Origin: an uncultured Alphaproteobacteria bacterium
GTDB taxonomy: Bacteria > Pseudomonadota > Alphaproteobacteria > RF32 > CAG-239
Assembly (NCBI GenBank): GCA_934254585.1
Contig: CAKQLF010000003.1
Span: 62,001 to 126,000 of the forward strand
Length of the DNA stretch: 64,000 bases
Direction of reading: 5' to 3'
In this document: positions 1 to 8,324 of the stretch, one piece after another
Numbering within the stretch: position 1 is the stretch's first letter
How the letters are laid out: each line of letters opens with the position of its first letter
Notes under the pieces: generated by a model
Told to the model about the DNA's origin: nothing
Database searches by the model: none
What the model saw: only the letters and a program-made list of their open reading frames with translations
Made by a program: the position numbers and the translations under genes

Positions 1-34
1 GAGCCTAAAAAATTATAATTATAATTTGTATACA

Positions 35-361
35 ATGGAAACCAAAGATTGGTTGATTCGCATTGACGATATGGAAGGGCTGTATGAAGTATCTACCCAG
101 ATAGATATTCCGAATATATACCGTTTTACGGCATGGGAAAAAGGCAAAACGATATCCGATAAACCAGATATCGTTATTGACCAAGGGCATACTGAAAAAG
201 ACCCCGAATTTAGGTATTCTCCGGAATATTATGTGTTCAATAATTCTGAATATCATGCAATCTTTACAAATGATCCTATAGGTCCAATGGACCATATACC
301 ATATTACATAGAAATATATAAAAATTTCTGTTCAGAAACACCAATAATGATTATGAAATAA
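35..361 (+). CDS. Hypothetical protein, about 108 aa
   Basis: I do not recognise this small acidic protein. It is rich in Tyr, Ile and Asp, and shows no signal peptide, membrane segment or familiar motif. The frame is also open from a TTG at 26, but the ATG at 35 is the more natural start; no strong ribosome binding site is visible for either. It ends 7 bases before the stop of the convergent MuF-lysozyme gene, so the two are tail to tail. It sits at the window edge inside the accessory island, so a phage or element origin is possible. That it is a real gene is likely but not certain. Confidence 0.5.
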   Translation: METKDWLIRIDDMEGLYEVSTQIDIPNIYRFTAWEKGKTISDKPDIVIDQGHTEKDPEFRYSPEYYVFNNSEYHAIFTNDPIGPMDHIPYYIEIYKNFCSETPIMIMK

Positions 362-368
362 TATTAGT

Positions 369-1547
369 CTACTGATAAAAACCACCTTGTAAAGCAAACA
401 TAATTTTTGCGTCATTACGGAATTTGTTACCGTCATCTATATGCAAGTTAGATGCGATTCCCTGGATGTCTTTATTTGTGGCACTTAGCCATAAATTTTT
501 CCATACATATTTTCCAAACGGATGACTTTTATCAATTTTTTCTTTTTTTGCTTTTTGTGTGACATTATTTTGATAATGCACATCAAAAATAGCACGCTGC
601 AAATTCCAATCCATAATGGTAAAGTTCGGAAACTGTTCAACCAATTCATTCCACTTTGCTTCTATAATTTCACGGTCTATGGCATCGCATTGAGCATCGG
701 TTAAACGCAATTTTGTTACATTTTTGAAAAATGTATGTCTTAATATATCCAAGCCTTTGGCGTGCTTCTGATATTCTGTATATTCATGTAATTTATCAAA
801 TTCTTCTTTGATTTCCGCCTTTGTTGCCGGTTTTCCGGTGTCTGCCATATAGTATGGTAAACTATTCTGTTCCTTTTCCGTAATCAGATGTCCCGTACAA
901 ACCGTATCTTTACCAACACTATCCAAGTAAGGATAATTTGTAAATCCCTCAATGCCGTCTTTGCGCAAAAAGTTCATAATATCGCGGAATTTTTCTTCAG
1001 TTAGCACGCTGTTATTTTTACGAAAAATCGCATCGCTTGCCGTGGTAACTTTATCATTTTCGGCATATTGCGGAAGATTGGATGTATCAAAATCAATCGG
1101 CTTAAGTGTTTTTTGCAACTCTTTAAACATATCAAGTCCGCTGACGTCTACAATCATCGGCTTATCCTTATATCTTTCCGGTCTATACGGCTCTGCCCAA
1201 CAGCGACAGTTATAATCCTCCCCGGGATGTCCTCCCTCGGGTGGAATATGCCAATTGAAAATTTTACCTTCACGCTCAGCATGCTTTCCACGAACTCTGT
1301 CGTCTTTTTCAGTCCGCCAAATATAATAATCTTCCAGATTTTCATTCATTTCATCCGTCAAAATACTGCTTAGCTTGGGATTAAATGAATTTTCACTCGG
1401 CACATCTATTTCTCCGCGAGGGTCATCATCTGTATCATACCTCGGATTAAGGTAATACCAATCACTTTGTCCTTGCTTTTTGTGGCTACGTTTGACTGAC
1501 TTAAAGCCGTGCAGCCTTTGATACAAATCATCTCTTAATTTATTCAT
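369..1547 (-). CDS. Phage MuF-type head morphogenesis domain fused to T4-type lysozyme domain
   Basis: A 392-aa protein in two parts. Residues about 60-125 resemble the end of the Mu gpF/SPP1 gp7 head morphogenesis domain: a Trp-Arg-Thr-Glu helix start, a charged segment, then the HPGEDYNCRCWAEP element typical of that family. Residues about 180-390 look like a GH24 (T4-type) lysozyme. Glu200, Asp209 and Thr215 have the exact E-x8-D-x5-T spacing of the T4 catalytic triad, followed by Thr-Gly-His. MuF proteins are minor capsid components, and some carry C-terminal toxin or enzyme domains carried in the virion or delivered into cells. No other head or tail genes are visible, so this may be a prophage remnant or a stand-alone effector gene. 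The N-terminus is short for a full MuF protein. Confidence 0.7.
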   Translation of the reverse strand: MNKLRDDLYQRLHGFKSVKRSHKKQGQSDWYYLNPRYDTDDDPRGEIDVPSENSFNPKLSSILTDEMNENLEDYYIWRTEKDDRVRGKHAEREGKIFNWHIPPEGGHPGEDYNCRCWAEPYRPERYKDKPMIVDVSGLDMFKELQKTLKPIDFDTSNLPQYAENDKVTTASDAIFRKNNSVLTEEKFRDIMNFLRKDGIEGFTNYPYLDSVGKDTVCTGHLITEKEQNSLPYYMADTGKPATKAEIKEEFDKLHEYTEYQKHAKGLDILRHTFFKNVTKLRLTDAQCDAIDREIIEAKWNELVEQFPNFTIMDWNLQRAIFDVHYQNNVTQKAKKEKIDKSHPFGKYVWKNLWLSATNKDIQGIASNLHIDDGNKFRNDAKIMFALQGGFYQ

Positions 1548-1654
1548 TTTGCTATTCCTTTATGTTAAGGGTTAAAAATTATTTTTGGTTATTATCATAA
1601 AGGATAGGGTACCACAGCAGACAATAATTTAAATCCGCCAGCTCGAAAAATGAT

Positions 1655-2176
1655 TCATTTTGCTCGAAAAGTGTTTTTTTGTTTTCTAAATTCGGTTATC
1701 CAATTTCTTATGGTCGTTTCCGGTGTTGTCGATTGAAAACTTGGCTTTAAATACTTAAATTCACCTTGGTGAAGCCTATCAACAATATTATTAACGAACT
1801 CTTTGATTGTCTTGTAATCATTATTTTGGTCGTATTCTTGCAGTAGAAACTCTTTAAATAATCTATTCTTTTCGCCTTTTGCCAATCCACCTCTGGCATG
1901 TCTTTCTTTTTCTTGTTTTTGCATTTTGATAGTCGTTTTTTCTTGAATGGTATCGGCTTCTTGCATGGCGGCAATAGTTATACTTTGTTGCAACTCTCTC
2001 GCACTGTTTGCTAGTTCTTCTATAAATAGCAGAATTTCTTTTAGTTCTTTTGACATTTTATAATTTAACGGCAAAGATTTAAGGTCTTTTTGCTTATAAT
2101 GTTCAATACGCCAAACTAATGCTCGCTTTTCTTTATCGGTTAAAATGTATCTATCTTTATTTTGATCTAATTCCAT
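1655..2176 (-). CDS. Hypothetical charged helical protein, 173 aa
   Basis: Unrecognised. The protein is mostly helical and rich in Lys, Glu and Gln, with a likely coiled-coil stretch around residues 45-105. A C-terminal segment containing TPETTIRNWITEFRKQK could be a helix-turn-helix or other DNA-contacting element. It lies 107 bp upstream of the MuF-lysozyme gene on the same strand and may be transcribed with it. Small phage DNA-binding or terminase small-subunit proteins have similar size and composition, but I see no motif that proves this. The start ATG at 2176 fits the end of similarity-free AT-rich DNA upstream. Confidence 0.5.
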   Translation of the reverse strand: MELDQNKDRYILTDKEKRALVWRIEHYKQKDLKSLPLNYKMSKELKEILLFIEELANSARELQQSITIAAMQEADTIQEKTTIKMQKQEKERHARGGLAKGEKNRLFKEFLLQEYDQNNDYKTIKEFVNNIVDRLHQGEFKYLKPSFQSTTPETTIRNWITEFRKQKNTFRAK

Positions 2177-2490
2177 ATTAACGTGCCTTTATCATTTTTT
2201 TATATATCTATATTTAGATGTTAAAATAATAAAATGCAATGTGATATTGTAACACAAAAAACAATTTGCAGATGTAAAAACCTAACTTTATACTTAGTAT
2301 TTTATGGTGGTGGAGGGGATACCAAAAAACTAAGTCGTATATTTATTACACCGAAATAATGAAAATTTAAACCGTTGGTATCTTTAATTGTCCAGACCAT
2401 CTACGACATCTGGTCACTTTCTACCCCCGTATCGCAACCATAGTTCCATTACAAAAATAAGAATTGCTAGCCTAACCAAATTAAGAAAAA
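2177..2490. other. AT-rich intergenic region between divergent genes
   Basis: This stretch separates the minus-strand 173-aa gene from the plus-strand ATPase gene and must hold both promoters. I see no coding potential. A 16-base stretch at 2305-2320 resembles a tRNA 3' end in reverse orientation, but its geometry does not fit a real tRNA arm. Confidence 0.4.
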
Positions 2491-2597
2491 TGTGTATATT
2501 AGAATCACAAATATTTAGAATTTTGTGTATATTTTATATGAATAATTCTTGAATTTTGTGTATTTATATGCTATTTATACCTTATAAAATGTGTGTA
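2491..2597 (+). repeat. Four TGTGTAT-type boxes at exact 33-bp spacing
   Basis: TGTGTAT occurs at 2491, 2524 and 2557, and TGTGTGT at 2590, each 33 bp after the last. The sequence before each box is also T-rich (GAATTTTGTGTAT in two copies, at 2518 and 2551). The array ends 22 bp before the ATPase start at 2619. The spacing of about three helical turns puts the boxes on one face of the DNA, which suits operator sites or iterons; a degenerate tandem duplication is the other explanation. Confidence 0.55.
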
Positions 2598-2618
2598 ATC
2601 TATTTTAAGGACAAGTCA

Positions 2619-3968
2619 ATGTATCGTAAAGCTGAGCAAATATTGAAAGTATGGAAGGCTAACTTAAAAAAGAAAGCCTTGCTTATAACCGGTCAACGAC
2701 AAGCCGGTAAGACTTATATTGTGCGTGAGTTCGGTAAAGCTAATTATAAACACTATGTAGAAATTAACTTCATTACGACACCCTCTGCTAAAGATATCTT
2801 CTCAGGAGATTTAAATGCCGACACTTTGATTATGAATTTAACCGCCTTTATAGGTAAGCCGTTAGAAAAAGGAAAAACTCTGATATTTCTTGATGAAATA
2901 CAAGAATGTCCGAATGCTCGAACAGCAATTAAGTTTTTGGTTGATGATGGGCGATTTGATTATATTGAATCAGGCTCACTTTTGGGTGTTCAATATAAAC
3001 AAGTTCCGTCTTATCCTGTAGGTTATGAAGAGATATATCAGATGTATCCGATGGATTTTGAAGAATTTTGTATTGCAAATGGTGTTCAAACCTCAACGCT
3101 TGATTATCTGCGCGAATGTTATGAAAAACAGACGCCGATAACTGATTCCATTCATCAAACAATGTCTAATCTATTTAAGTATTACATTGTTGTCGGTGGT
3201 ATGCCTGATGTGGTCAAAAGATTTATAAACACACGTGATATAGGACAAGTTGTGGGTGTCCAACGAGATATTATTGCCCAATATCGGCAAGATATAAACA
3301 AATATTCTATCACCGGCAAAAATATGATTAACCATATATTTGATAATATACCATCACAACTGGATGATAAAAATCGCCGATTTATGCTCTCTTCAATTCA
3401 AAAGAATGCCAGACTTCGCGATTATGAAGATTCTTTTGTTTGGCTATCCGATGCCGGAGTTGCTCTGCCGTGTTATAATTTGACAGAGCCCAAAATACCT
3501 CTTAAAATCAACGAACAAAGCCGTTTATTCAAACTCTATATGAGTGATGTCGGCTTACTCTGTGCGATGAGCTTGGAAAATGTTCAATTTGAGATATTAC
3601 AAGGGAATTTATCCATAAATATGGGGGGAATCTTAGAAAATGCCTTTGCTGAACTCTTAAAAGCTAACGGTTTTGCTCTGCGTTACTTAAATAAAAAGAA
3701 CATCGGTGAGTTGGATTTTGTGGTTCAGCAAAGTGATGAAGTTGTACCGATTGAAATTAAATCAGGTAAAGATTATAAGGCACATGCCGCACTCAATAAT
3801 GCTTTAAAAGTTAAGGAATGGAACCTCAAAAAAGGTATTGTATTTTGTATGGATAATATCCAAAAAACTGATAAAATAACTTATCTTCCGTGGTATTTGG
3901 TGATGTTTTTAAAACAAAATAATTCTGACGAATCAATGATTATAAATGTTGATTTGAGTGGATTATGA
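2619..3968 (+). CDS. AAA family ATPase with DUF4143 C-terminal domain
   Basis: A 449-aa protein of the common AAA_14-DUF4143 family. Walker A is ITGQRQAGKT near residue 23 and Walker B is TLIFLDEIQEC. The C-terminal DUF4143 part carries a nuclease-like GELDFVVQ ... VPIEIKSGK pattern, reminiscent of PD-(D/E)XK folds. The biochemical role of the family is poorly defined, and many members sit in variable genomic regions. I chose the ATG at 2619 because AAGG lies 8 bases upstream and family members start near MYRKA; the frame is open from a TTG at 2556. The regular TGTGTAT boxes upstream may control it. It stands alone, facing the same way as the helicase gene further on. Confidence 0.85.
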   Translation: MYRKAEQILKVWKANLKKKALLITGQRQAGKTYIVREFGKANYKHYVEINFITTPSAKDIFSGDLNADTLIMNLTAFIGKPLEKGKTLIFLDEIQECPNARTAIKFLVDDGRFDYIESGSLLGVQYKQVPSYPVGYEEIYQMYPMDFEEFCIANGVQTSTLDYLRECYEKQTPITDSIHQTMSNLFKYYIVVGGMPDVVKRFINTRDIGQVVGVQRDIIAQYRQDINKYSITGKNMINHIFDNIPSQLDDKNRRFMLSSIQKNARLRDYEDSFVWLSDAGVALPCYNLTEPKIPLKINEQSRLFKLYMSDVGLLCAMSLENVQFEILQGNLSINMGGILENAFAELLKANGFALRYLNKKNIGELDFVVQQSDEVVPIEIKSGKDYKAHAALNNALKVKEWNLKKGIVFCMDNIQKTDKITYLPWYLVMFLKQNNSDESMIINVDLSGL

Positions 3969-4195
3969 TAGTAAATAGTCTGCCGAAATTTGCGAACTTC
4001 ACGAAAAAAATAGAGAAAATTAATGATACACAAAAAACAAAACGTGTGCTTAATTTTACACTGTGATGCGAACACCCTAAAAATGCCCATAAAGCCTTAT
4101 AATTAAAATAAATCTTGTTTTGGTAAAAATAAATCTTTTTCTACTTTAAGTAATAAAAATAAAATTTATATTTTGAAAATTTTACAACTATTTGA
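3969..4195. other. AT-rich spacer after the ATPase gene
   Basis: No convincing gene, terminator or RNA is visible here. The only coding-like material in this gap is the remnant that begins at 4196. Confidence 0.3.
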
Positions 4196-4339
4196 AGTTA
4201 CAAGATATCATATGGCGAAGTGCCGCAATCGCTGTTTGAAGAAATCAAGCCGTACTACGACAAACTTTCGTATTTGGTAGAAAAATTTGAAGTAAAATTT
4301 TGCAAAGGAATTGTTAAGTTGGTAGGTATAAAATCATAA
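4196..4339 (+). pseudogene. 3' remnant of an unidentified gene
   Basis: An open frame with no start codon runs from a TGA at 4193 to TAA at 4337 and encodes a well-formed protein tail that includes YGEVPQSLFEEIKPYYDKL and ends in VKLVGIKS. Its amphipathic composition and normal codon use differ from the AT-rich noise around it, which suggests the last 40-odd residues of a lost gene. I cannot name the parent. The spot between the ATPase and the helicase is probably a recombination junction within the island. Confidence 0.45.
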
Positions 4340-4415
4340 TATAATAATATAATTGCTTTTTAGTTTGTTATTTGATAGCTTTTACATCATCAAATATATT
4401 GAGGAAGGAAAACTC

Positions 4416-6173
4416 ATGAATATTTTTTCTTTTTGCATCGGTGCGGCTGTGGTTTGTTTGTATTTTAAATGGAAAAAGCAGGCAAATCCAAATAATTCGG
4501 ATAATAAAATTAAATTGTCTGAAATTAGTAACGACCAGGCATTGAATAAAGTTATTCATCTGATAGATAGTGGTAGAAATATTTTTATAACAGGCGGTGC
4601 AGGGACAGGTAAGAGCTATATGCTTCGTCAGTTAAAATTACATTATAAAACATCTCTAAATTTAACAAGCACGACAGGAATATCTGCTATTAATATAAAC
4701 GGGCAAACAATACATGCTTGGTCTGGTATCGGTATAGATAATAATCCTAACTCATTATGGAATGTACTAAATCGAATTATTTCCAATCCAGTGTTAAAAA
4801 AACAAATCCTCGATTGTAAAATGTTGGCAATAGATGAAATATCAATGTTACATAAAGATACATTGGAATTCTTAAATTTAGTTTTGCAAAAAATACGTTG
4901 TAACGAGCAACCTATGGGAGGAATACAAACTATTTTTATAGGCGATTTTTTCCAATTACCACCTGTAGTAAAAGATCGAAAGATTAGTATTGATGATTTT
5001 TGTTTCAGTTCTGAAACATGGAAGAAATTGAATTTAGAAACAATTTTATTAAAAGAAGTCAAAAGACAAAATGAAATTAGGTATATTAATGTATTAAATC
5101 ACATAAGAGAAGGTATCGTGGATGAAAAAGACTGGGAGGTTATATTAGATAGATATAATAAAATGCCTCTTGATATTATTAGTGATAAGACAAAATTACA
5201 TTTATATTCTACAAACAAGGAAGCAGATGGCTTCAATAATATGTGCTTTGAGCTTATAAAATCGGAGTCTATTACATTTGAAAGCGAAGACAAAATAGAA
5301 TATTATAATGAAAAACAACAGTTAATTTGCATAGAAACCAATCCTGATAAATGGGGAGACTTCGGTAATGTTTTCAATGAAGATTTTAGAGTACCCCGAG
5401 ACTTAAAACTAAAAATAGGCTGTAGAGTTATGCTTTTAAAAAACATAGATGTCAAATCAAAGTTAGCCAATGGTAGTTGCGGTACGGTAACAGATATTGC
5501 AAATGACGTCATTGTAATCAAATTTGATAAAGGTCCGTCTGCTCCTGTTGCAAAAGCAGAATTTGAAAGTTTTAGATATCGAAAAAAATCATTTGGTGTG
5601 GATAAAGGAGATAGTTTCAAACAGCGTATTGTACGCAAACAGTTTCCTGTACGTTTAGCATATGGTATTACTATTCACAAATCGCAAGGAATGACATTTG
5701 ATGAATTGGTTGTGCATTTAGATAAAATATTTGCGGATGGTCAATGTTATGTAGCTTTAAGCCGTACAACATCACTAGAAGGCTTAAACCCAATTGGATT
5801 TAATCCTAATAAAATAGTCGTAAATAAAGATGTCGTTAATTTTTATAAAAAATTAGATGATGCATCGATTATAAATAATTCAAACAATTTGAATGCAGAA
5901 GATAATGAAAGGGAAAAACTTATAAAACAAGCAATAGAAGAAGGTAAAATATTAAAAATAAAATATCATTCCAATTCACAATACAAAAATGAAGAAACCG
6001 TGAGAACTGTTAAGCCTAAAAGACTTGCATACGGAAGAGATTTGAATAATGAAGAAAATGAAAGTTCATATCATTTAGAAAATAATAAATTATATATGAT
6101 AGCATTTTGTGAATTAAGACAACAAACCCGACATTTTAGGGTTGAAAATATTGAAGATATAGAGGTTTTATAA
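4416..6173 (+). CDS. PIF1-like helicase with N-terminal membrane segment and C-terminal WYL-like domain
   Basis: A 585-aa protein. The first 18 residues form one hydrophobic segment (IFSFCIGAAVVCLYF), followed by a short basic linker. A superfamily 1 helicase core of the PIF1/RecD2 type follows: Walker A GGAGTGKS near residue 58, MLAIDEISML (Walker B), GDFFQLPP, and late motifs YGITIHKSQGMTFD and YVALSRTTSLEGL. The last 85 residues match a WYL-like fold: IKYHSN, RTVKPKRLAYGR, LYMIAFCELRQQTRHFRVENI. WYL domains sense ligands, often in defence and DNA-damage regulators. The start at 4416 is fixed by GAGGAAGG ending 8 bases upstream; the frame is open from 4353. A membrane-anchored helicase with a sensor tail suggests a conflict role, which is inference. 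Confidence 0.75.
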   Translation: MNIFSFCIGAAVVCLYFKWKKQANPNNSDNKIKLSEISNDQALNKVIHLIDSGRNIFITGGAGTGKSYMLRQLKLHYKTSLNLTSTTGISAININGQTIHAWSGIGIDNNPNSLWNVLNRIISNPVLKKQILDCKMLAIDEISMLHKDTLEFLNLVLQKIRCNEQPMGGIQTIFIGDFFQLPPVVKDRKISIDDFCFSSETWKKLNLETILLKEVKRQNEIRYINVLNHIREGIVDEKDWEVILDRYNKMPLDIISDKTKLHLYSTNKEADGFNNMCFELIKSESITFESEDKIEYYNEKQQLICIETNPDKWGDFGNVFNEDFRVPRDLKLKIGCRVMLLKNIDVKSKLANGSCGTVTDIANDVIVIKFDKGPSAPVAKAEFESFRYRKKSFGVDKGDSFKQRIVRKQFPVRLAYGITIHKSQGMTFDELVVHLDKIFADGQCYVALSRTTSLEGLNPIGFNPNKIVVNKDVVNFYKKLDDASIINNSNNLNAEDNEREKLIKQAIEEGKILKIKYHSNSQYKNEETVRTVKPKRLAYGRDLNNEENESSYHLENNKLYMIAFCELRQQTRHFRVENIEDIEVL

Positions 6174-6331
6174 GATTAATAGAATATTTACTTTATGCAT
6201 CTTATGGATATCACATAACGTCTTGAATTAATAGATTTCAATAATTTTAAAAATTGTATGATAAACATCATATTGTATTTGATATTGTTCTGTTTCCAAG
6301 CATTGGTTATATTGTACCGAAAGGAAATACA

Positions 6332-6624
6332 ATGAAGACTGTTAAAATCTATATGGTTAGGAAGCCGTCAGATATTGAAGAAATAATGGAGTATTCCTGC
6401 GTTATAGCAACCAGACAGAGAAAGTTGTAATGAAGGAAACGGTCAACCTACCACAAGTCTGGTATGATGCTGTGTTACGAAATCCGATGGACAATTACAT
6501 CTTTTTATCTGGTAAAGGTGGTTATAACGTTGAAAACCACCGCCAAGTGCTTGAATTCCAATGCGCCGACAAATCACCCCTTTACGTCGCCCCGTCCGGC
6601 TCCTCATACTGCTGTTACATGTGA
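6332..6624 (+). other. Two small overlapping ORFs, probably gene remnants
   Basis: A 32-codon frame (6332-6430) starts at an ATG with AAGGAAA upstream and overlaps by one base (TAATG) a 64-codon frame (6430-6624). The overlap looks like translational coupling, but neither product is recognised, and the second ends in an odd Ser/Tyr/Cys-rich stretch. They may be fragments of one frameshifted gene. Either they are tiny genes of the island or decay products; I lean to decay because another remnant follows directly. Confidence 0.3.
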
Positions 6625-6652
6625 GTTGAATTATAAAAATGCGCAAATATGA

Positions 6653-6874
6653 GTATATCCAGCCGAGCAACTGCACAACTTTCCGGATGTTATATATAAT
6701 GCTGGCAGAACCTTGACGCAAATTGAAATGATATTAAAACGGACATACGGGAATCCGCTACCGATAAAGTCGCAGGACCATTTATTCCGTATAAGGCACA
6801 AGCTGGAACAAATGGTCGCCCGCTACAAACAATGCGAGAGTGAACTAAAGAACGAACGTCAAAAGAAAAAATGA
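6653..6874 (+). pseudogene. Remnant reading frame without a start codon
   Basis: A 73-codon frame follows a TGA and ends at 6874. It encodes a charged helical segment (for example RTLTQIEMILKRTYGNPLP, then RIRHKLEQMVARYKQCE) with normal amino-acid composition but lacks a plausible start. It seems to be the tail of a lost gene, family unknown. It faces the 304-aa gene tail to tail, 13 bp away. Confidence 0.4.
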
Positions 6875-6887
6875 CATTTTGTTTAAT

Positions 6888-7802
6888 TTATTGTGATAAA
6901 GGGGAATGTCGGGTAAATTTAATTTCACCTAAAATATCTTCACTCTGATGATGTTCTAAACCCATAATACAAATTCTCTCATTATCTACGATACTTTTAT
7001 CAAATAAATTGTAGTGTTTTTCCGGAATCTTGTCTACATCATCAAAATCCATTGAAGCTATGGCACCAGAAATATAATCAGGAACCCGAATTAATTCATC
7101 AAAAATCTCTTTATTGTATTCTTTACCGCCCCAAAATCCATAAATTTCATTATCATAAATTCTTTTGTTAAGTAAATTTGAATATCCTAGGCGCACAAGT
7201 TCATTTACAATACCATCTTGAAAATCCGTTATTTTATCTCTATCCGGCACCCACATAATATGCTTGGCTTTTGCTTTTATTAAGAGAAATTCTAATATTG
7301 CAGACATAATATGTGCCGTAATAGTGACATTAGACAGCGTTTTCAAATCAATTTCTTTCCGATTGAGATAATTTCTCATCTTTTTCATTTTGTGGATAAA
7401 TTCTTCTTTTTTAGCTGGAGGCCAATTTTCCATATATTTAATTGTTTTATCTAAGACTTGTTTACTATCTTCCAACGCAAACACATTATTTTTATTTTTA
7501 ATTATAAATGCCACTGAGAAAAAATAAGGAGCCTCCTTAATATAGTTAATAGCTTTTTCCGAAAGATTCTTAAAATCCTTAATATCTTTGGATAAATGCC
7601 TTTTTATTTCATAATTTAACATCTGAGGCGGAACAAAAGGAAAAATTGTAAAGGTCATGACATCATTAGTTTTATCTTTATCATCAAGACAGTAATCACT
7701 GGTAATGTACCAAGAATCTACACGCTTAAAATTCTGTTGAAACTTTTTCCATTTTTCAACAAAATCAGGAAAATGGCTGGATAGGATTGTTTTTCTATTC
7801 AT
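6888..7802 (-). CDS. Hypothetical protein, 304 aa
   Basis: Unrecognised soluble protein with no signal peptide or membrane segment. The middle and end contain conserved-looking acidic and aromatic patches (HIMWVPDRDKITDFQDG, YGFWGGKEY, RVPDYISGAIASMDFDD). An Asp in a strand followed later by PDYISGAIA recalls RNase H-fold DUF3800-type proteins, but this is only a resemblance by eye. It lies just downstream of the phosphatase gene on the same strand, with a 63-bp gap, and may belong to the same defence island. The high Lys/Asn/Ile content matches its AT-rich surroundings. Confidence 0.55.
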   Translation of the reverse strand: MNRKTILSSHFPDFVEKWKKFQQNFKRVDSWYITSDYCLDDKDKTNDVMTFTIFPFVPPQMLNYEIKRHLSKDIKDFKNLSEKAINYIKEAPYFFSVAFIIKNKNNVFALEDSKQVLDKTIKYMENWPPAKKEEFIHKMKKMRNYLNRKEIDLKTLSNVTITAHIMSAILEFLLIKAKAKHIMWVPDRDKITDFQDGIVNELVRLGYSNLLNKRIYDNEIYGFWGGKEYNKEIFDELIRVPDYISGAIASMDFDDVDKIPEKHYNLFDKSIVDNERICIMGLEHHQSEDILGEIKFTRHSPLSQ

Positions 7803-7865
7803 GTCTTCACCATAGTACGTTTGTCATATTATATACTTAGGTTTTATTTCTAAAAATAACAAGAT

Positions 7866-8324
7866 TTATAGCTTCAAATATTCTAAAAACGCTTGACAGC
7901 CTTCGTAAATATCCCAGTAGCTCTCATCAAAATTGCCAGTATACCACGGGTCGCGGATATTGCGCGGATTATTCGTAAAATCAAGAAGACGATGGATTTT
8001 GTGTCCCGTATCTGGACCTATAAGTGATTGAATGTCCTCAATATTACTGTTATCCATTGCTAAAATATAATCATAATACACATAATCTCGCGGGCGAATG
8101 CGGCGTGAATAATGTTCTTCAAACGGCACATGCATTGACTTTAATATCTCGCGTGTGCCATAATGAATGCCGGCGTGGCACATCTCATTATAGCTTTCGG
8201 TTGCGGCAGAATTAATTTCAAACTGCTCGGACAAACCTCGTTCCTCAATCATTTGCTTAAACACAAACTGCGCCATCGGCGACCGGCAAATATTCCCCAA
8301 ACATACAAACAAAACTTTAATCAT
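7866..8324 (-). CDS. Low-molecular-weight protein tyrosine phosphatase
   Basis: A 152-aa cytoplasmic phosphatase. The P-loop VCLGNICRSPMAQ (C-x5-R-S) is at the N-terminus, and the general-acid loop is the DPWYTGNFDE segment near residue 124, so both catalytic elements are present. I set the start at the ATG at 8324, which shares one base with the hsdR stop (TGATG); the longer frame to 8360 would lie inside hsdR and lacks family similarity. The coupling makes it the last gene of the restriction operon. Usual substrates are phosphotyrosine or phosphoarginine proteins; a role in the restriction system is not established. Confidence 0.9.
   Translation of the reverse strand: MIKVLFVCLGNICRSPMAQFVFKQMIEERGLSEQFEINSAATESYNEMCHAGIHYGTREILKSMHVPFEEHYSRRIRPRDYVYYDYILAMDNSNIEDIQSLIGPDTGHKIHRLLDFTNNPRNIRDPWYTGNFDESYWDIYEGCQAFLEYLKL

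Noticed and set aside
2305..2320. Sequence TGGTGGTGGAGGGGAT, which in reverse resembles a tRNA or tmRNA 3' end and could be an attachment site
   Set aside because: Counting back from CCA, the T-arm and acceptor lengths do not fit a tRNA, and no matching tRNA is in the window.
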